Shown in pieces: positions 48,769-59,877 of a stretch of 64,000 nt of DNA. This stretch comes from Lactifluus volemus. Its lineage: Eukaryota > Basidiomycota > Agaricomycetes > Russulales > Russulaceae. The stretch spans positions 248,001-312,000 of the forward strand of contig WTXI01000015.1 in the NCBI GenBank assembly GCA_022376515.1, read 5' to 3'. The notes under the pieces were generated by a model, which was not told the DNA's origin, did not search any database, and saw only the letters and a program-made list of their open reading frames with translations. The stretch's first letter is position 1; every line of letters starts with the position of its first letter. The position numbers and the translations under genes were made by a program.

Positions 48769-51700
48769 TCACCTTTTCCTCTTCGCTTTTATCTTTCCTC
48801 CTCTTATTACATTGAGGTTGTGCTGGTAGAATTCCTTAATGAGCTCTGGAGCCTTCACATTGCCAGCAGGTTCCCAACTATCATGAGCAGGTAAATATCC
48901 CTTCCAACGAAGGAGATATTCAAGTTTCTCTACCTTCTCTTTCTTGTGTGCATCAATGATCTGTTCCACCTCATATTCTGGTTTGCCTTCTATCAGATCA
49001 GGTGGTGGTTCCGTGAAGTTGCGCCCATGCTCCTCCGTCTCCTTGTAAGGTGTTAATAAGGACACATGGAAGTGTCACGGTTCACAGGGACCATGGCTTG
49101 AAGTGAGCGTCGTTTCTGGGCTGACTATTTGCTGTGGCGAGTCGGACAAGACTAGCAACACCAAATAGTAGGTCTAAGAACACGCAGACAAGTTCCTGTG
49201 AAGGATAGACTTGACTGTGCAAACTCTCAGTATTTGTATCGTGTGTGGCAGATAACATGGGCCGGCGCACATGATGGTCAGAGTTACCATTCCCAAAGAG
49301 GATAGACGGTGGCAGATAGGTAAATGATGATGTGTGGGTTCAACTGCAACACAGGCGCGAGCGTACTGGGGTTAGAAGGGATCTTTCTAGCCCTAGTACA
49401 TTAGTGTGAGGTTGAACTAAGGTTCAATACAAGTGGGGCATGAAGAGTGGGAACTACTCTTTGCAACACACTTGTAATAAGGTTCAGGCATCTGTGAGCT
49501 TGTTCCAAAGGTAATGGACCAAGTGAACAGATGTCTGATGGTGGCGCGAAGTACCTAAATCAAGGTACAAAGAGGGGATTCACAAGACAAGAGGAGAAGA
49601 TGCGATATGAGTGTGAGCAGGAGACAATGAACTGCGATTCTAGATGAAGCTGAAGCTGGGGCTTTAGCTCATCTACAGGGCCCTATTTATACATACAGAG
49701 GGCCAGTCAACTATTCTACAAAGGTCACAGTAAAGTAGTGTAGTCAAGACTATTGACTAAGGATCTGACTCAGTTCTGATGACTCAAGAACTGACTCAGT
49801 GCGTCTGACTCAAGATTTGAGTTATGATCCCTAAGTCAAATACACATCCAAAAAGGTGACACACAGCCTCTAGAAGTTGAACAGAGGGGGCTGGCCAAGG
49901 AAAGGGATCCTAGGTTGTAACACAAGGCAAAAAACAGATGGAAAACAGTAGCAAATGGGCCGGACGGCCCGCATAACCATAACAGGAAGACATTATGAAT
50001 GCACCAGTGTGGGGGAAGCTGGAGGTGGTACACCACTTGTGAAATGATGTCAATGATGGGGAATGGACCATGTCTTTTTGGCCCCAACTTTGCAGATGGA
50101 TATATTGTCTTTAGGTTTGTTCTCTCCAACAATACTTGCTGTCCTTTCTCAATTGGGTGGAAGTGTCTTTGGCCCTTCTTTCTCTGGCGCCATTTCATCC
50201 ACAGTTCCTGCACCTTTCTGATAGCATCTTGGGCGTGCTCCCTAGTCTCCTTCAGCCATATTTGCCTCTGATGCAGTGCTGAGACATTTGTACTTTTTCC
50301 AGAGAGGCAAATGATTGGGTTTGTGCCCCACAGGAGTTCAAAGGGAGTCTTCTTTGTGCTCACATTTGGCCAGGAGTTGTGGACAAATTGGGTGAGAAGA
50401 AGAAGGTTTGCCCAGTCATCTTGTTGGCTACATCCATAGATCCATAAATATTTCTCCACCCACTGATTGGCATGTTCTGATTGTCCATCAGTCTGCGGAT
50501 GATAAGTAGAGCTGATGTTCTGTGTGATTCCCAACAGTTCACACATCTGGTGGGTGAAGTGTGCAGTAAAATGGGGATCTCTGTCTGAAATGACATGGTG
50601 GGGGCAGCTGAAGAGAGGGAAGATATGTTCCACATAGAGCCGGGCCACTTTCTCTGCGTCAATTGTCTTTTGACAGGGCAAAAAGAAGGCTGCCTTCGAG
50701 CAATTGTGGTCCACTATTGTGAGGATTGAGTCATACCCCCTCGAAACTGGGAGATTGGTGATGGGGTCGAGTGAAATTGTCTGGAAGGGGATTGTCTTTC
50801 GCTCAACAGTGATTGGCATCAGTGGTGGTTTAGGTTTCACAGTGTTGGGCTTTGTCATTTGGCAAGTTGCGCATTCTTTGACATAGCTCTGAACAAATTG
50901 TTGCATCGTTGGCCACCAGTAGTCCTCAGACACTTTCTGAAGTGTTGTGGCAATGCCTGGGTGCCCAGCCAAGGCGTGGTCATGGTATTCATGTAGAATC
51001 TGTTGCTTCAGATCTTTCTGGTTCACAACCACAGGTCTCCCTTGGTGCACCCAGTGGTGATTTACTGAATCAAGTGGGTAGGAGCGACGCAGCTCTGTGA
51101 AGTAGTCTGGTGTGTGTGCTTGCCAATCCCAAACCTGCTGTTCAAGACCGCTAACTTCTGCTGCCCATGCAAAGAGTTTGTCAGGTAGAACAAGGGTGTT
51201 CTTATTATCATGTTTCCCTTCATCCACTCCTGGTGGTCTGGACAACATGTCAGCCTTGTTCAGCTTGCCTGGGCAGTGTACTAGCTTGTAATTGTAGTCC
51301 GCAAGGTCACTAAGGTACCTTGCCACGTGTCTGTTAATTCTCTGGGGTTGCCAGTAGTATCAAAGATTATTATGATCGGTGTTAACAATGGTGGTAAAGG
51401 GAGAGGAGAGGAACAAGTGTCTCCATCACCACAGACCCTGGATTACTGCCAAGAGCTCTCTATCATGGACATTGTACTCTCTCTCAGCCTTGTTCAATGT
51501 CTGGGAGTAGTAGCCCACCGGACAGAGTCTCTGCTTGTTATTTTGTTGATAGAGGATGGCTCCAGTGGCATACTGGGATGTGTTCACCTCCATCTCAAAG
51601 GGGCAGTCATAGTCAGGTCTTTGGAGGACAGGATTGGATTCTATAATCTGGAGAAGTGTATCCAAGGCTCTGGTGCACTCATCTGTCCACTTAAATGGTC

Positions 51701-53128
51701 ATCCCTTCTTTAGCAAGGCAGTAAGTGGTGCTGTGAGGTGTGCGAAGTAGGGGATGAATGGCCTCTGATACCCCAAAACACCAAGCGTGCTCCAGACCTC
51801 CTTTACTGAAGACAAGGTTTGAGGCCACTGAGATAGTCCTTTCCTCTTTGTAGGATCAATGCAGATGGTTTCATGCTCCATGTGGATGCCAAGGTAATCA
51901 ATGCTGGTTTGTTCGAACTTATACTTTGACAACTTGAGAAAGAAAGATTCCTGATGGAACATCTCAAGGATTTCTTGAACTATCCTTCAGTGTTCCTTCA
52001 CATCTCCCCCAGTAGTGACCAAGACATTATCCATGTACACAAACACCTTCCCTGGGTAGTGGTTCATGATTCTAGCAAAGACTCAATCCATGCAACACTG
52101 GATGGTGGCTAGAGAGTTCTGAAGACCAAAGGGGGTCTTAAACACAGCCTTCCATCAATCTTCAGGGTAGATTTGAATGTTGTGATAGCTCCAATGAATG
52201 TCTAATGCCGTGAAAAGGGTGTGTCCATGTAAGGCTTCCAGGATTTACTCAATGTGAGAGATGGGGTACACATCTTGCACCATCCAGCTGTTTACTTCTC
52301 TATAGTCCTGGATGGGGTGAAGACTTCCATTCCTCTTCTTTATGAAGAACCAGGAAGTCGACCAGGGAGAGTTGGACTTTTTTATGAATCCCCACTGCTC
52401 ATTCTCCTTTATGAACTTCTGGGTTGCCTCCCTCTCTTCCTTCGTGAGTGCATAGATTTTACAGTTGATGATAGCTGGGGCGTCCTCCTTTAAGACGATG
52501 GCATGGTCTTCCAGTCATGAAGGCAGGAAGTGATGGGACTTTTCTTCATTGAAGACATCCACATAGTCCTAGTATTGGGGTGGTAGCACCTCGTGTTTTC
52601 CCCCACCAGCCACCTGTTCTTGGTGCGCTTTTATGGCCCAGAAATGGGCCACATTGATGCAGTCAATGCGTGCTGGTTCCTTCTCCCTCTTCTTGTGCAC
52701 CTAGCAAGGGCGTTGGTATTTCCTCCACTTGGTTTCGATTCATACTTCTCCATCCTGCACCTCTCCCTTGGCCCAATCAATGTGAGGATTGAACTCTGAG
52801 AGCCAGAAATGTCCTAGGAGCACACAATCTTTGCCAAGATTGGTGACATAAAACTGCTGGAGAGTGTCCTTGCCCCCCACAACATATTGAAGGATGCAGT
52901 ACTCTGTGAGCATTTCAGCCTGGTTCTGAGTCCCATCCCTGTTGTACACATAGCAAGGGTGAGGAAGTTTCTGGGTACTAAGTCCTCATTGTCAGACCAT
53001 CCATTGATCAAGGAAGTTTTCCGTGGCTCCACTGTCAATTAATGTGACGTCTGTGAATATTTTGTGGACATTTGAAAATGAAATGGGCAAATTCAAAGCA
53101 TTGGCATTGGCATAGCTAATGTACATTT
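48769..53128 (-). pseudogene. Ty3/Gypsy pol, copy A (protease, RT, RNase H, integrase, chromodomain)
   Basis: On the minus strand from right to left: protease with TLIDSGATENF (near 53040); RT with the YMDD box changed to YMDN (52026-52037); RNase H with DCPFEMEVNTSQYATGAILY; the zinc-binding integrase start HALAGHPGIATTLQKVSEDY and CATCQMTK; integrase core SLDPITNLP, ISDRDPHFT and TDGQSEHANQW; then, beyond a solo LTR, PYKETEEHGRNFTEPPPDLI and the chromodomain LEYLLRWKGYLPAHDSWEP. Stops (for example near 51710) and the mutated RT motif show it is dead. Confidence 0.9.
49073..49984 (-). mobile_element. Solo LTR inside Gypsy-A, with 5-bp target duplication
   Basis: The 912-bp repeat reads TGTCACGGTTCACAGG...AACCATAACA on the plus strand and is flanked by GGAAG at 49068-49072 and 49985-49989. 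It splits the Gypsy-A pol between the integrase end (HNVF) and VSLLTPYKE. A TATA-like TATAAATAGGG on the minus strand (near 49690) suggests minus orientation. It is not the same family as the LTRs at 40479 and 61922. Confidence 0.9.
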
Positions 53129-53171
53129 ATTTCAGTCCTAAGGCTCGTACCCAGGTCACGCGGCATGAGCT

Positions 53172-53722
53172 TGTTAAGGCTCAGAGGGGCCTTGGCGCAT
53201 GACATGTGCTTGGGTAGTGATTGAGGAGAACTGAACGTGGCATGTAGCCTTAGTTTGATGAAGATCACTTAAGTTCTTCCCTTGGCTTTACTATAGAGGA
53301 GAGCATCGTGCTGACAGATGCACTCTACTATATCGTCAAAGAAGAGATCAAGGGTAATCACAAGATGAGACTAAGTCTTGGATGACAGCGGTCAGGAGGT
53401 CTGACTTGAGGGGCAGGAAAGGGAAGATGGTTCAACTAGTCTAATTGCAGACAAAGCGAAGTCTAAGGAGACAAGCTACAACAGGCCAGTATTTATACTA
53501 CTACAGTATGATGCTGAGTCAGGGGTTCCCAGGCATGTCACAGTGTGACATGCCTTGTAAATAGTATATCATAGATTGGAACAGAGAAACATTGGGCTAA
53601 CCTCAGAAACAGCTGGAGATCTGTATTGTAAAGTGTCTTGTGATATCAGTTGGAAAAAGAAAAAGATACCCAGGGTCACATGCAGTGGCATATCTTGCTA
53701 GATCACATGGAAAATCCATAAC
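53172..53722 (-). mobile_element. LTR between Gypsy-A protease and the Gypsy-B downstream frame
   Basis: Read on the minus strand it begins TGTTATGGATTTTCC at 53722 and ends CTGAGCCTTAACA at 53172; a TATAAATACTGG promoter-like box is near 53490. The flanking 5-mers (GAGCT and GTGCC) do not match, so it is not a simple solo LTR. It fits the 5' LTR of Gypsy-A, possibly shared with Gypsy-B as its 3' LTR. About 16 nt beyond it is TGGGTACGAGCC, a possible tRNA primer site. Boundaries are tentative. Confidence 0.55.
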
Positions 53723-55348
53723 AGTGCCTCTCTTCTCAAGGGTGCTGTGCTACCAGCGCTCAATGATGGCAACGCATGACAAGAGAAGTGGGGCATTGCC
53801 AGATGGGGTTCTGCTCACCCTTGGGCTCGGTGAAGTCATGGTTGTCATGGCAGAAACAGTCGGTGGCTGTACAAAGCATGTGCGGCCACAGGCAGTGGTA
53901 GCCAAGATGCCCACCTGCACAGTACAGGCAGTGGACATCAGTGGGGCAGAGGTCGAACAGGTGGTCAGGGCAGCTTGTACCACAAGAATGATAGGGCAGG
54001 TACTCAACCAGCGGCAGGGGCAGAGGTGGGATGGTCGGAATCTAGGCAATGCCTAGAGGGGAGAAAAGCTGCTGAGGGTAATACCACACTCTGTGTGGAG
54101 GAGGCACATATTGGGGGGCACAAAAGCCGTCCCAAATGCCTGTATGTTCCCGTCTGAGTTCATGAGCACCATGATCTGCAGGAGTATAAATGGGGAGCTT
54201 AGTGGGTTTGGCAGCATTGACCTGTATGGGTCCAGAGTGGGCGGCATGAAGTGTATCTGATGCATGTGAGCTGGTGGGAGAGGGGTCGCTGGAGTAGGAG
54301 TTCTGACATGATAGCTTGGACTCCTCGCTGGAGTAGGGGGCGGTAAAGGACTGGTCAGATTGATTACTTCCAGAGTCTTCTTCGGTGGCAAAGGTGGGGG
54401 TGTTGACTCGTGTGTGGAGTCACTTGGAGACATCATATAGCTCCAAGTATGAGGATGGTGTTTGAAGGGAAGAGACTTCTTGGTGCACTGAGCCCAAGTG
54501 TAGTGCTGACTGGGTTCGCCACTTGTTGACATGGTGGTAGGTGTTGTTATGGAATGCAGGACACGTTGGACCCTATGCTTCCCTAACCCGCTTACTCATA
54601 CTGATGACGTCCCTTCCATCATTGTCTCTATTGTGCTGACTGTCTTATTGTCTTGCCGTTCTATTGTTCGTCCAGATTGGTCCAGTGTTATTGTCTCACG
54701 TCTCTATTGTTTTCTGTCCCCTATTGTTCTTGATGTCTTGCTTATTGTCCCTCCTAGTTGAGTAGAACAATTAGCGTAGATTGTATAAGTAGGCCTCAGC
54801 TGGTAGCTTGTACCCCAGCTTCGGCTTTGACTCAAATCGACTTGTTTCCCTCTCCTGAAAGACAAGAACTTCTCCTCTCCTCCTTCCTCTCTTCTCTTAC
54901 CCTCCTATACGCCCTAGTAGGGTCATCGAAGCTTGGTGGTTGTGCTACAACACCACAAGGCTCAGCATGTCGACACTTGGAGTGTCCCTGAGTCCAGGTC
55001 TTAGGAGAGACCAGAACAACCAGAACCCTAGTTGGGACCCAGCCCTAGTCGAGCCGTAACAGGTGTCAAGCACGAGGGTAATGGGCTCTTCTTCTGAATT
55101 GGGAGGGGCCTCAGGTGAGGGGTAGTCTACATCGGAGGGCTCTGGAGACCATGCACCATGGGTGACAGGTCAAGTGGACTGAGGGGCCTAGAGAACAGGT
55201 ATGGGTGCGAGGGGCCAGGTGGCTGGGTCAGGTACAGGGAGCAGTGACGGTGAGTGGGCATGTCAGTGGTCTTTGTCAAGGTACTTGGTGATGATGGTTG
55301 GGGATCAAGAGTGGGGTTTATATCCTCCTCAACTTCCAGAGTTCTCAT
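53723..55348 (-). pseudogene. Gag-like frame with CCHC knuckle following the Gypsy-B chromodomain
   Basis: It begins soon after the Gypsy-B chromodomain (MRTLEVEEDINPTLDPQPSS), passes PNSEEEP, is split by the solo LTR at 54545-55061, and continues with Ser/Pro-rich sequence to NPLSSPFILLQIMVLMNSDG. Further on, CLYCAGGHLGYHC (53890-53931) is a zinc-knuckle pattern C-x2-C-x3-H-x4-C, followed by LWPHMLCTATDC. Knuckles usually mark the end of gag. It has several frameshifts. Whether this belongs to Gypsy-B as a downstream ORF or is the gag of Gypsy-A is open. Confidence 0.6.
54545..55061 (+). mobile_element. Solo LTR with 5-bp target duplication
   Basis: The 517-bp repeat starts TGTTATGGAATGCAGG and ends GTCGAGCCGTAACA, flanked by GGTGT at 54540-54544 and 55062-55066. 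A TATA-like TTGTATAAGTAGG lies near 54780. It interrupts the gag-like frame. Confidence 0.9.
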
Positions 55349-57875
55349 GGCTTTGGGATTTGCCTTGTGAAATTCTCAGATTAACTCCAGGGAATTGATG
55401 TTCTCAACTGGCTCCCACATGTTGTGTGATGTAGAATACCCTTTCCATTTAAGGAGATATTGGAGTTTCCTGTACCACTTCCTTGATCTAAGGATTTGTT
55501 TCACTTCGTATTCAGGGTGATCATCAATTAGGTCTGGTAGAGGTTCAGTGTAATTTCGGCCATACTTGGCTGTTTTAGAGTACGGGGTCAGAAGCGATGC
55601 ATGGAAGACATTGTGGATCTTCCATTGGGGTGGCAAGTCCAGTTGTACACATAAGGGGATATGACCTTTGTGATGCGGAAAGGTCCAAAGTGCTTTGGTC
55701 AGAGTTTCCTTGTTGGATAGGAGAGGTTTAAGTTTGTGCCCTCAAGTAGAACACTTTGCCCTTTGGAGAATGGTTGGAAGTGGCACTGCCCCTTCTTTCT
55801 CTAGTGATATTTCTTTGTCATTTCCTGTGCTTGTTAAATGGCCTTCTGCACTCTATCCCTTAGGGTACAGAGATATGCAGATCATTCTTCTAGCGCTGGT
55901 AGTGCTGTACTGACTGCCTGTTGTTCCTGAGTGTGTGGGGTGAAACCAATAAGAAGTTCAAAAGAGGTCTTTCCAGTGGTGGAGCTAGGTCATGAATTAT
56001 GCACAAACTGGGCAATAGGTAGCCACTGCACCCAATCGTTTTGTTGGAAGTTTCCATAGATATGCAAGTATTGTTCCAGTCACTGATTAGTCCACTCAGA
56101 TTGGCCATCTGTCTGGAGATGGTATGTGGTACTGATATTTTGTTTGATGTCAAGTCTCTCGCACAGGTTCACTGTAAACTTTGACATGAATCTTGTATCC
56201 CAGTCTGATATGATAAGTCTAGGGACCCTGTAATGTGGGAAAACGTGCTGGGCATAGAGTGTGGCTACTCCCTCAGAGTCAATCTTCTGCATATAGAGGA
56301 GGAAGAAGGCTGCCTTTGTACAGTCATGGTCTGTGATCGTTAGAATAGAGTCATACCCCTAGGACAGTGGGAGGTCAACAATGAGGTTGAGGGTTATGGT
56401 TTTAAAGGGAAGGGCATTTGGTTTCACGGTGATGGGGTATAAGGGGACCTGTGGCCTGGTTGTGTTGCTTTTGGTCGTTTGACATGTAGCACAGCCTTTA
56501 ATGTATTGTCGGATGAAGTTCTTCATATCTGGCCACCAGTAACCTTGTTCAACTGTGAAAAGGGTTTTTGAAATTCCAGGGTGTCCTCAGTGATGTGATC
56601 ATGGTGTGCAGCCACCACCTCCCTCTGCAAGGCATTGTCTGCCACGACAACGATCTTCCCAAGGTGGGTCCAGAGGCCGTGGGGGCCTCTTTCAAGGCCA
56701 AAAGGGGTAGTTCAATGTGCAATGTCAACCAGGAAAGACTCCTGAGCCTGGAGCAGGCATAACTCCCAGGGTGATAAGGATGGGAGCAAAAGAGCAGCAA
56801 TGTTAACAAAAAGTTGGCTGGGCAGGACAATGACATCCTTATTGTCGGTAGCACCCATGTCGAAGTTGGGGCAGCATGAGAGGGGGTCCGCCTTCATAGT
56901 CCTCCCAGGTTTGTGGATCAGTGTGAGGTTAAAGTCTCTGAGGAGTGAGATGTAGCAAGCGACGTGGTGGTTGATGTCCTGAGGGTGATGATAATACTAG
57001 AGGTTTTTATGGTCTGTGTAGACCTTGACAGGGTGGCACGCACCCAGTAGTAGGTGGCACCAATGTTTCAGTGCATGGATGACAGCAAGGAGTTCCCAAT
57101 CATGGACATCATACCCCCATTCAGCAGGTAAAAGGGTGTGGGAGTAGTAGCTAATGGGATGTGGAAGGCTGGTGGGGGTTCATTGGAACAGGATAGTGCC
57201 TAGAGCAAACTGCGAGGCATCAACCTTGACTTCAAAGGGGTGGTCATGATCTGGGTGGTTTAGCGCCATGTCACGCTCGACAAGCGAGATGAGCTGCTTT
57301 ACTGCAGTGCACTGGTCGTCTCCCCAGCAGAAGGGGGTGTCTTTCTTTAAGAGGTCGGTAAGGGGTCAGGCGATTTCCACAAAGCTCAGAATGAACAGTT
57401 GGTGGTAGCCAAAGACTCCAAGCATGCTGCGCATGCCAGAGACAGTGCTCTGTTCCAGTGGCCACTTCAGGAGGTCCCTCTGTTTTGTGGGATCTAGGGA
57501 AAATTTGCCATCCTCCACTACAATGCCAAGGTAATGTACCTGTGGCTGCTCAAAGTGACATTTTGCAGCCTTGAGGAAGAAGGACTCGTCCTGAAATCTT
57601 TGCAGGACTTGGTGGATGATCTTGCGATGAAGGGCGAGGTCTGCCGGGGAATTGTTTGGGGTAGTGATAAGGAAGTCATCCATGTAGATGTGAATAAAGT
57701 CTGGGTAGGCATTCAGGAGGTCTCAAAAGACTGTGTGCATGCATTGTTGGAAAGTCCCAGGCATATTGCATAGCCCAAAGGGCATGACATGTGTGTGAAC
57801 TTTTCTCTGTTGAGACGGACTCAGGGGACCGCCCTATATACCGTGTTGTAACTATACAGTGTCCGCTGTGTAAAG

Positions 57876-58156
57876 CTACTCATGCAATTTGTCCAATAAC
57901 CCTCTCCTTGTCCTGCGTTTCGTCTCGGTGTTGAGTCGTGATGAGCGGCGGTCGGAGGTCATCTCGTATGGCTGGTCGGAGGCTAGCACTCTGCCTAACG
58001 TGCGATTGGGGACGTGCGTTGCCGCACTTTGCCGGGGGCCAGGAGTAGTCGTTGTTGGTGTCGGTTCTTGAGGCTTCGATGTCGAGCTTGACTTCTTCTT
58101 TTTCAATGGATGTTGGTCTTGCGTCTTCTTAGCCTGAGATTGAGCGGTGGTCATGG
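57876..58156 (-). CDS. Second short basic frame in the insert
   Basis: From the ATG at 58156 (MTTAQSQAKKTQDQHPLKKK) it runs Lys/Ser/Thr/Pro-rich to RRSSRLNTETKRRTRRGLLD and stops at 57876. The open frame extends upstream across the stop of the 331-residue frame, which would allow coupled translation or frameshifting. It may be the start of a longer second ORF lost by truncation. Low confidence. Confidence 0.35.
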
Positions 58157-58183
58157 TGCTGACTGGGGGTTGGGGGGGGCGAC

Positions 58184-59179
58184 TCAAGTCTTGGGGGCCA
58201 GCTTGTTCGGTTTCGGGGCAGCTTGGGACTTGCCTTTGCCGCTCGCCTCCCCACTCTCATCACTATCCTCCTTGGAGAAAGGGCATCGGTGTCGCTTGGC
58301 GGCCCTGCGCGTCGCAAACTCTCGCTTGCAGTACTTGCATGACCGTTGTGGTTTGCCATTGGCTGCCTCGGCGGCGGCTTTCCGGCGCTCCTGCCTCGAT
58401 GCGCGATTCCTTTTCTGTGCAAGTTGCCTCTTCTCCTTCAGAGCCAGAGATGCCACTCTCTGTCCCTTGGAGAGATCGAAAAAGGCCTGGGGGCCCTCTC
58501 CGTTAAGAAGCTCTAAGATGTATCCGAACATCACCTTTTTCACCTTGTTAAGAGGGCGAGGTACAAGCGCAACAGCGCACTTGACCAGGTGAGCATGGAA
58601 CTGGGGAGCAAACTCAACCCAAAAAACTTTTCCATCTTCAGCCTTTTGGGCCGAAATGACGTTAGCCACGAGGTGGTCCCGTGATAAGAACCAGCGGCGA
58701 CAGAATATATTGTGGATGTCGAACACGGAGAGTTCGTCAGCCGCAGAAAGAGCCCTTCGGGTTAGGGGTTTGCCCTTTGCCCTAGGGGTCGTGCCCGCCT
58801 GCCCTTCGCCCGGAGAGTCACCGGAGGGCTCAGGGTGTGGAGTGTTGGGCTGTGAAACGGGGGTCCCAGTGCAAAACGGTGTAAAAGGCAACTGGGAATT
58901 TGATGTGCCAGCCTCGCCAAGCGAGCTCGGGGGCTCGGTGGGGGCTACAGAGGGAGTAGGAGGGGGTTCAACAGCTTGGGGAGCGAGGGCGGCTCTAAGG
59001 GCTGCCTCAACCACGTCCGATCCATCACCTAAGCGATGTCCTCGCTGGACGTCGTCTGGGATTTTGCAGACAACCTCCATGGCCGCGTTTATTGCTTCAG
59101 CTGCACCTGGGACTTCCAGGGTGCGGTCGTCCTTGGCTTTGTTGAAGGACTGAAGGTCGAGAATGGGGGGATAAGACAT
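58184..59179 (-). CDS. Unknown protein with C-terminal zinc-finger-like motif, inside the insert
   Basis: 331 residues without a stop: MSYPPILDLQSFNKAKDDRT at the start, a Pro/Ser/Thr-rich middle, then FDIHNIFCRRWFLSRDHLVA, a basic helix rich in Arg/Lys/Ala (LALKEKRQLAQKRNRASRQE), and SCKYCKREFATRRAAKRHRC near the end (C-x2-C-x12-H, with a second Cys instead of the usual His). Basic tail plus finger suggests nucleic acid binding; ORF1 of a LINE-type element is one possibility. A second frame (to 57876) overlaps its stop by a few bases (MTTAQSQAKKTQDQ, ending RRGLLDKLHE). Not recognised with certainty. Confidence 0.6.
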   Translation of the reverse strand: MSYPPILDLQSFNKAKDDRTLEVPGAAEAINAAMEVVCKIPDDVQRGHRLGDGSDVVEAALRAALAPQAVEPPPTPSVAPTEPPSSLGEAGTSNSQLPFTPFCTGTPVSQPNTPHPEPSGDSPGEGQAGTTPRAKGKPLTRRALSAADELSVFDIHNIFCRRWFLSRDHLVANVISAQKAEDGKVFWVEFAPQFHAHLVKCAVALVPRPLNKVKKVMFGYILELLNGEGPQAFFDLSKGQRVASLALKEKRQLAQKRNRASRQERRKAAAEAANGKPQRSCKYCKREFATRRAAKRHRCPFSKEDSDESGEASGKGKSQAAPKPNKLAPKT

Positions 59180-59877
59180 CGAGAAAATTTCGATGATGGT
59201 GGTAAGAAGTCAAGAAGGCTTGAAAAAAAAAAAAAAAAAAGGGCATGACATTTGGGAGGTATAGACCAAAGGGGGTGATGAAGGCTGCCTTCCAGTGATC
59301 TTCTGCCTTAATACAGATGTTATTGTATCCTTAGCGGTAGTGTTGTTCCAGCCCGGCTTGAGGCCAGCAGCTGGCCAAGGCTGGCCAACTGAAGGGCTTG
59401 AGGGGTCCTGTGGCTCGGCTCCCCTCTCGGTTGAGCCAAAGCCGGCTGGTGTAGCCGGGGCTCTAATTAGTAAGCATTAGTAAGCAGGGCATGCGATGCC
59501 ACAACTATCCAGTTCATGCACGTGTAGTTTCTCTGACCTGTAACCTCTCTTACCTCTTTTGTGGTCTTTCTTTACCTATTTTCTGGTCGACGATCTACTG
59601 TTCTATCCAAGTTTCTCAACTGCCCCTGGGCCATCGCCCCGACCATGTTTGACTTTCTCCGTCAGAACCGTCACCACTGGCATGCCGGTGAGTCCTCATT
59701 ATGTTTCATGGGCTATTTTTCACTGGTACCTTCAAGGTTCTTGCACTTGCTCAGAAGGCAAGCCAGTGAGTCGTTCGATTCTTGTTTATATCTGACAACT
59801 CCTGACGTTTTTCCCCATCCCCGTCCCCCGTCACCTTTCTAACGGTCTAACCCACCACTTTACTTTGTGCCATCCAA

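Larger units (their letters stand above)
57791..59240 (-). mobile_element. 1.45 kb insert with A-tract and target duplication
   Basis: It is flanked by direct repeats AAAGGGCATGACAT (57777-57790 and 59238-59251; at least the 11 bp GGGCATGACAT, the A's merging with the tract). The plus strand ends in 18 A's (59223-59240). The Gypsy-B RT reads straight through (VMPF/FG) if the insert and one repeat are ignored. The insert is GC-rich and holds an uninterrupted 331-codon frame on the minus strand. An A-tract before a long duplication points to target-primed reverse transcription, but the frame runs opposite to that polarity. Confidence 0.75.
55376..59337 (-). pseudogene. Ty3/Gypsy pol, copy B (RT to chromodomain), nested insertions
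   Basis: The minus-strand order is RT (KAEDHWKAAFITPFGLYLP at about 59300-59260; then, past an inserted 1.45 kb element, FGLCNMPGTFQQCMH and an intact HIYMDDFLIT box at 57675-57686), RT/RNase H linker SFVEIA, integrase (LIISDWDTRFMSKFTVN, TDGQSEWTNQ) and the chromodomain at 55376-55636 (IHNVFHASLLTPYSKTAKYG, LQYLLKWKGYSTSHNMWEP). Stops and shifts are scattered. The RT start is cut at 59337 by the left end of hAT-2, so the 5' part lies beyond hAT-2, outside the window. Confidence 0.87.

Noticed and set aside
53172..53722. Calling this a solo LTR
   Set aside because: Ends look like an LTR, but the flanking pentamers GAGCT and GTGCC do not match, so an LTR belonging to the adjacent Gypsy copies fits better.
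58110..58592. 160-residue plus-strand frame in the A-tailed insert
   Set aside because: Mirror of the 331-residue minus frame in GC-rich DNA; composition looks like an antisense shadow.
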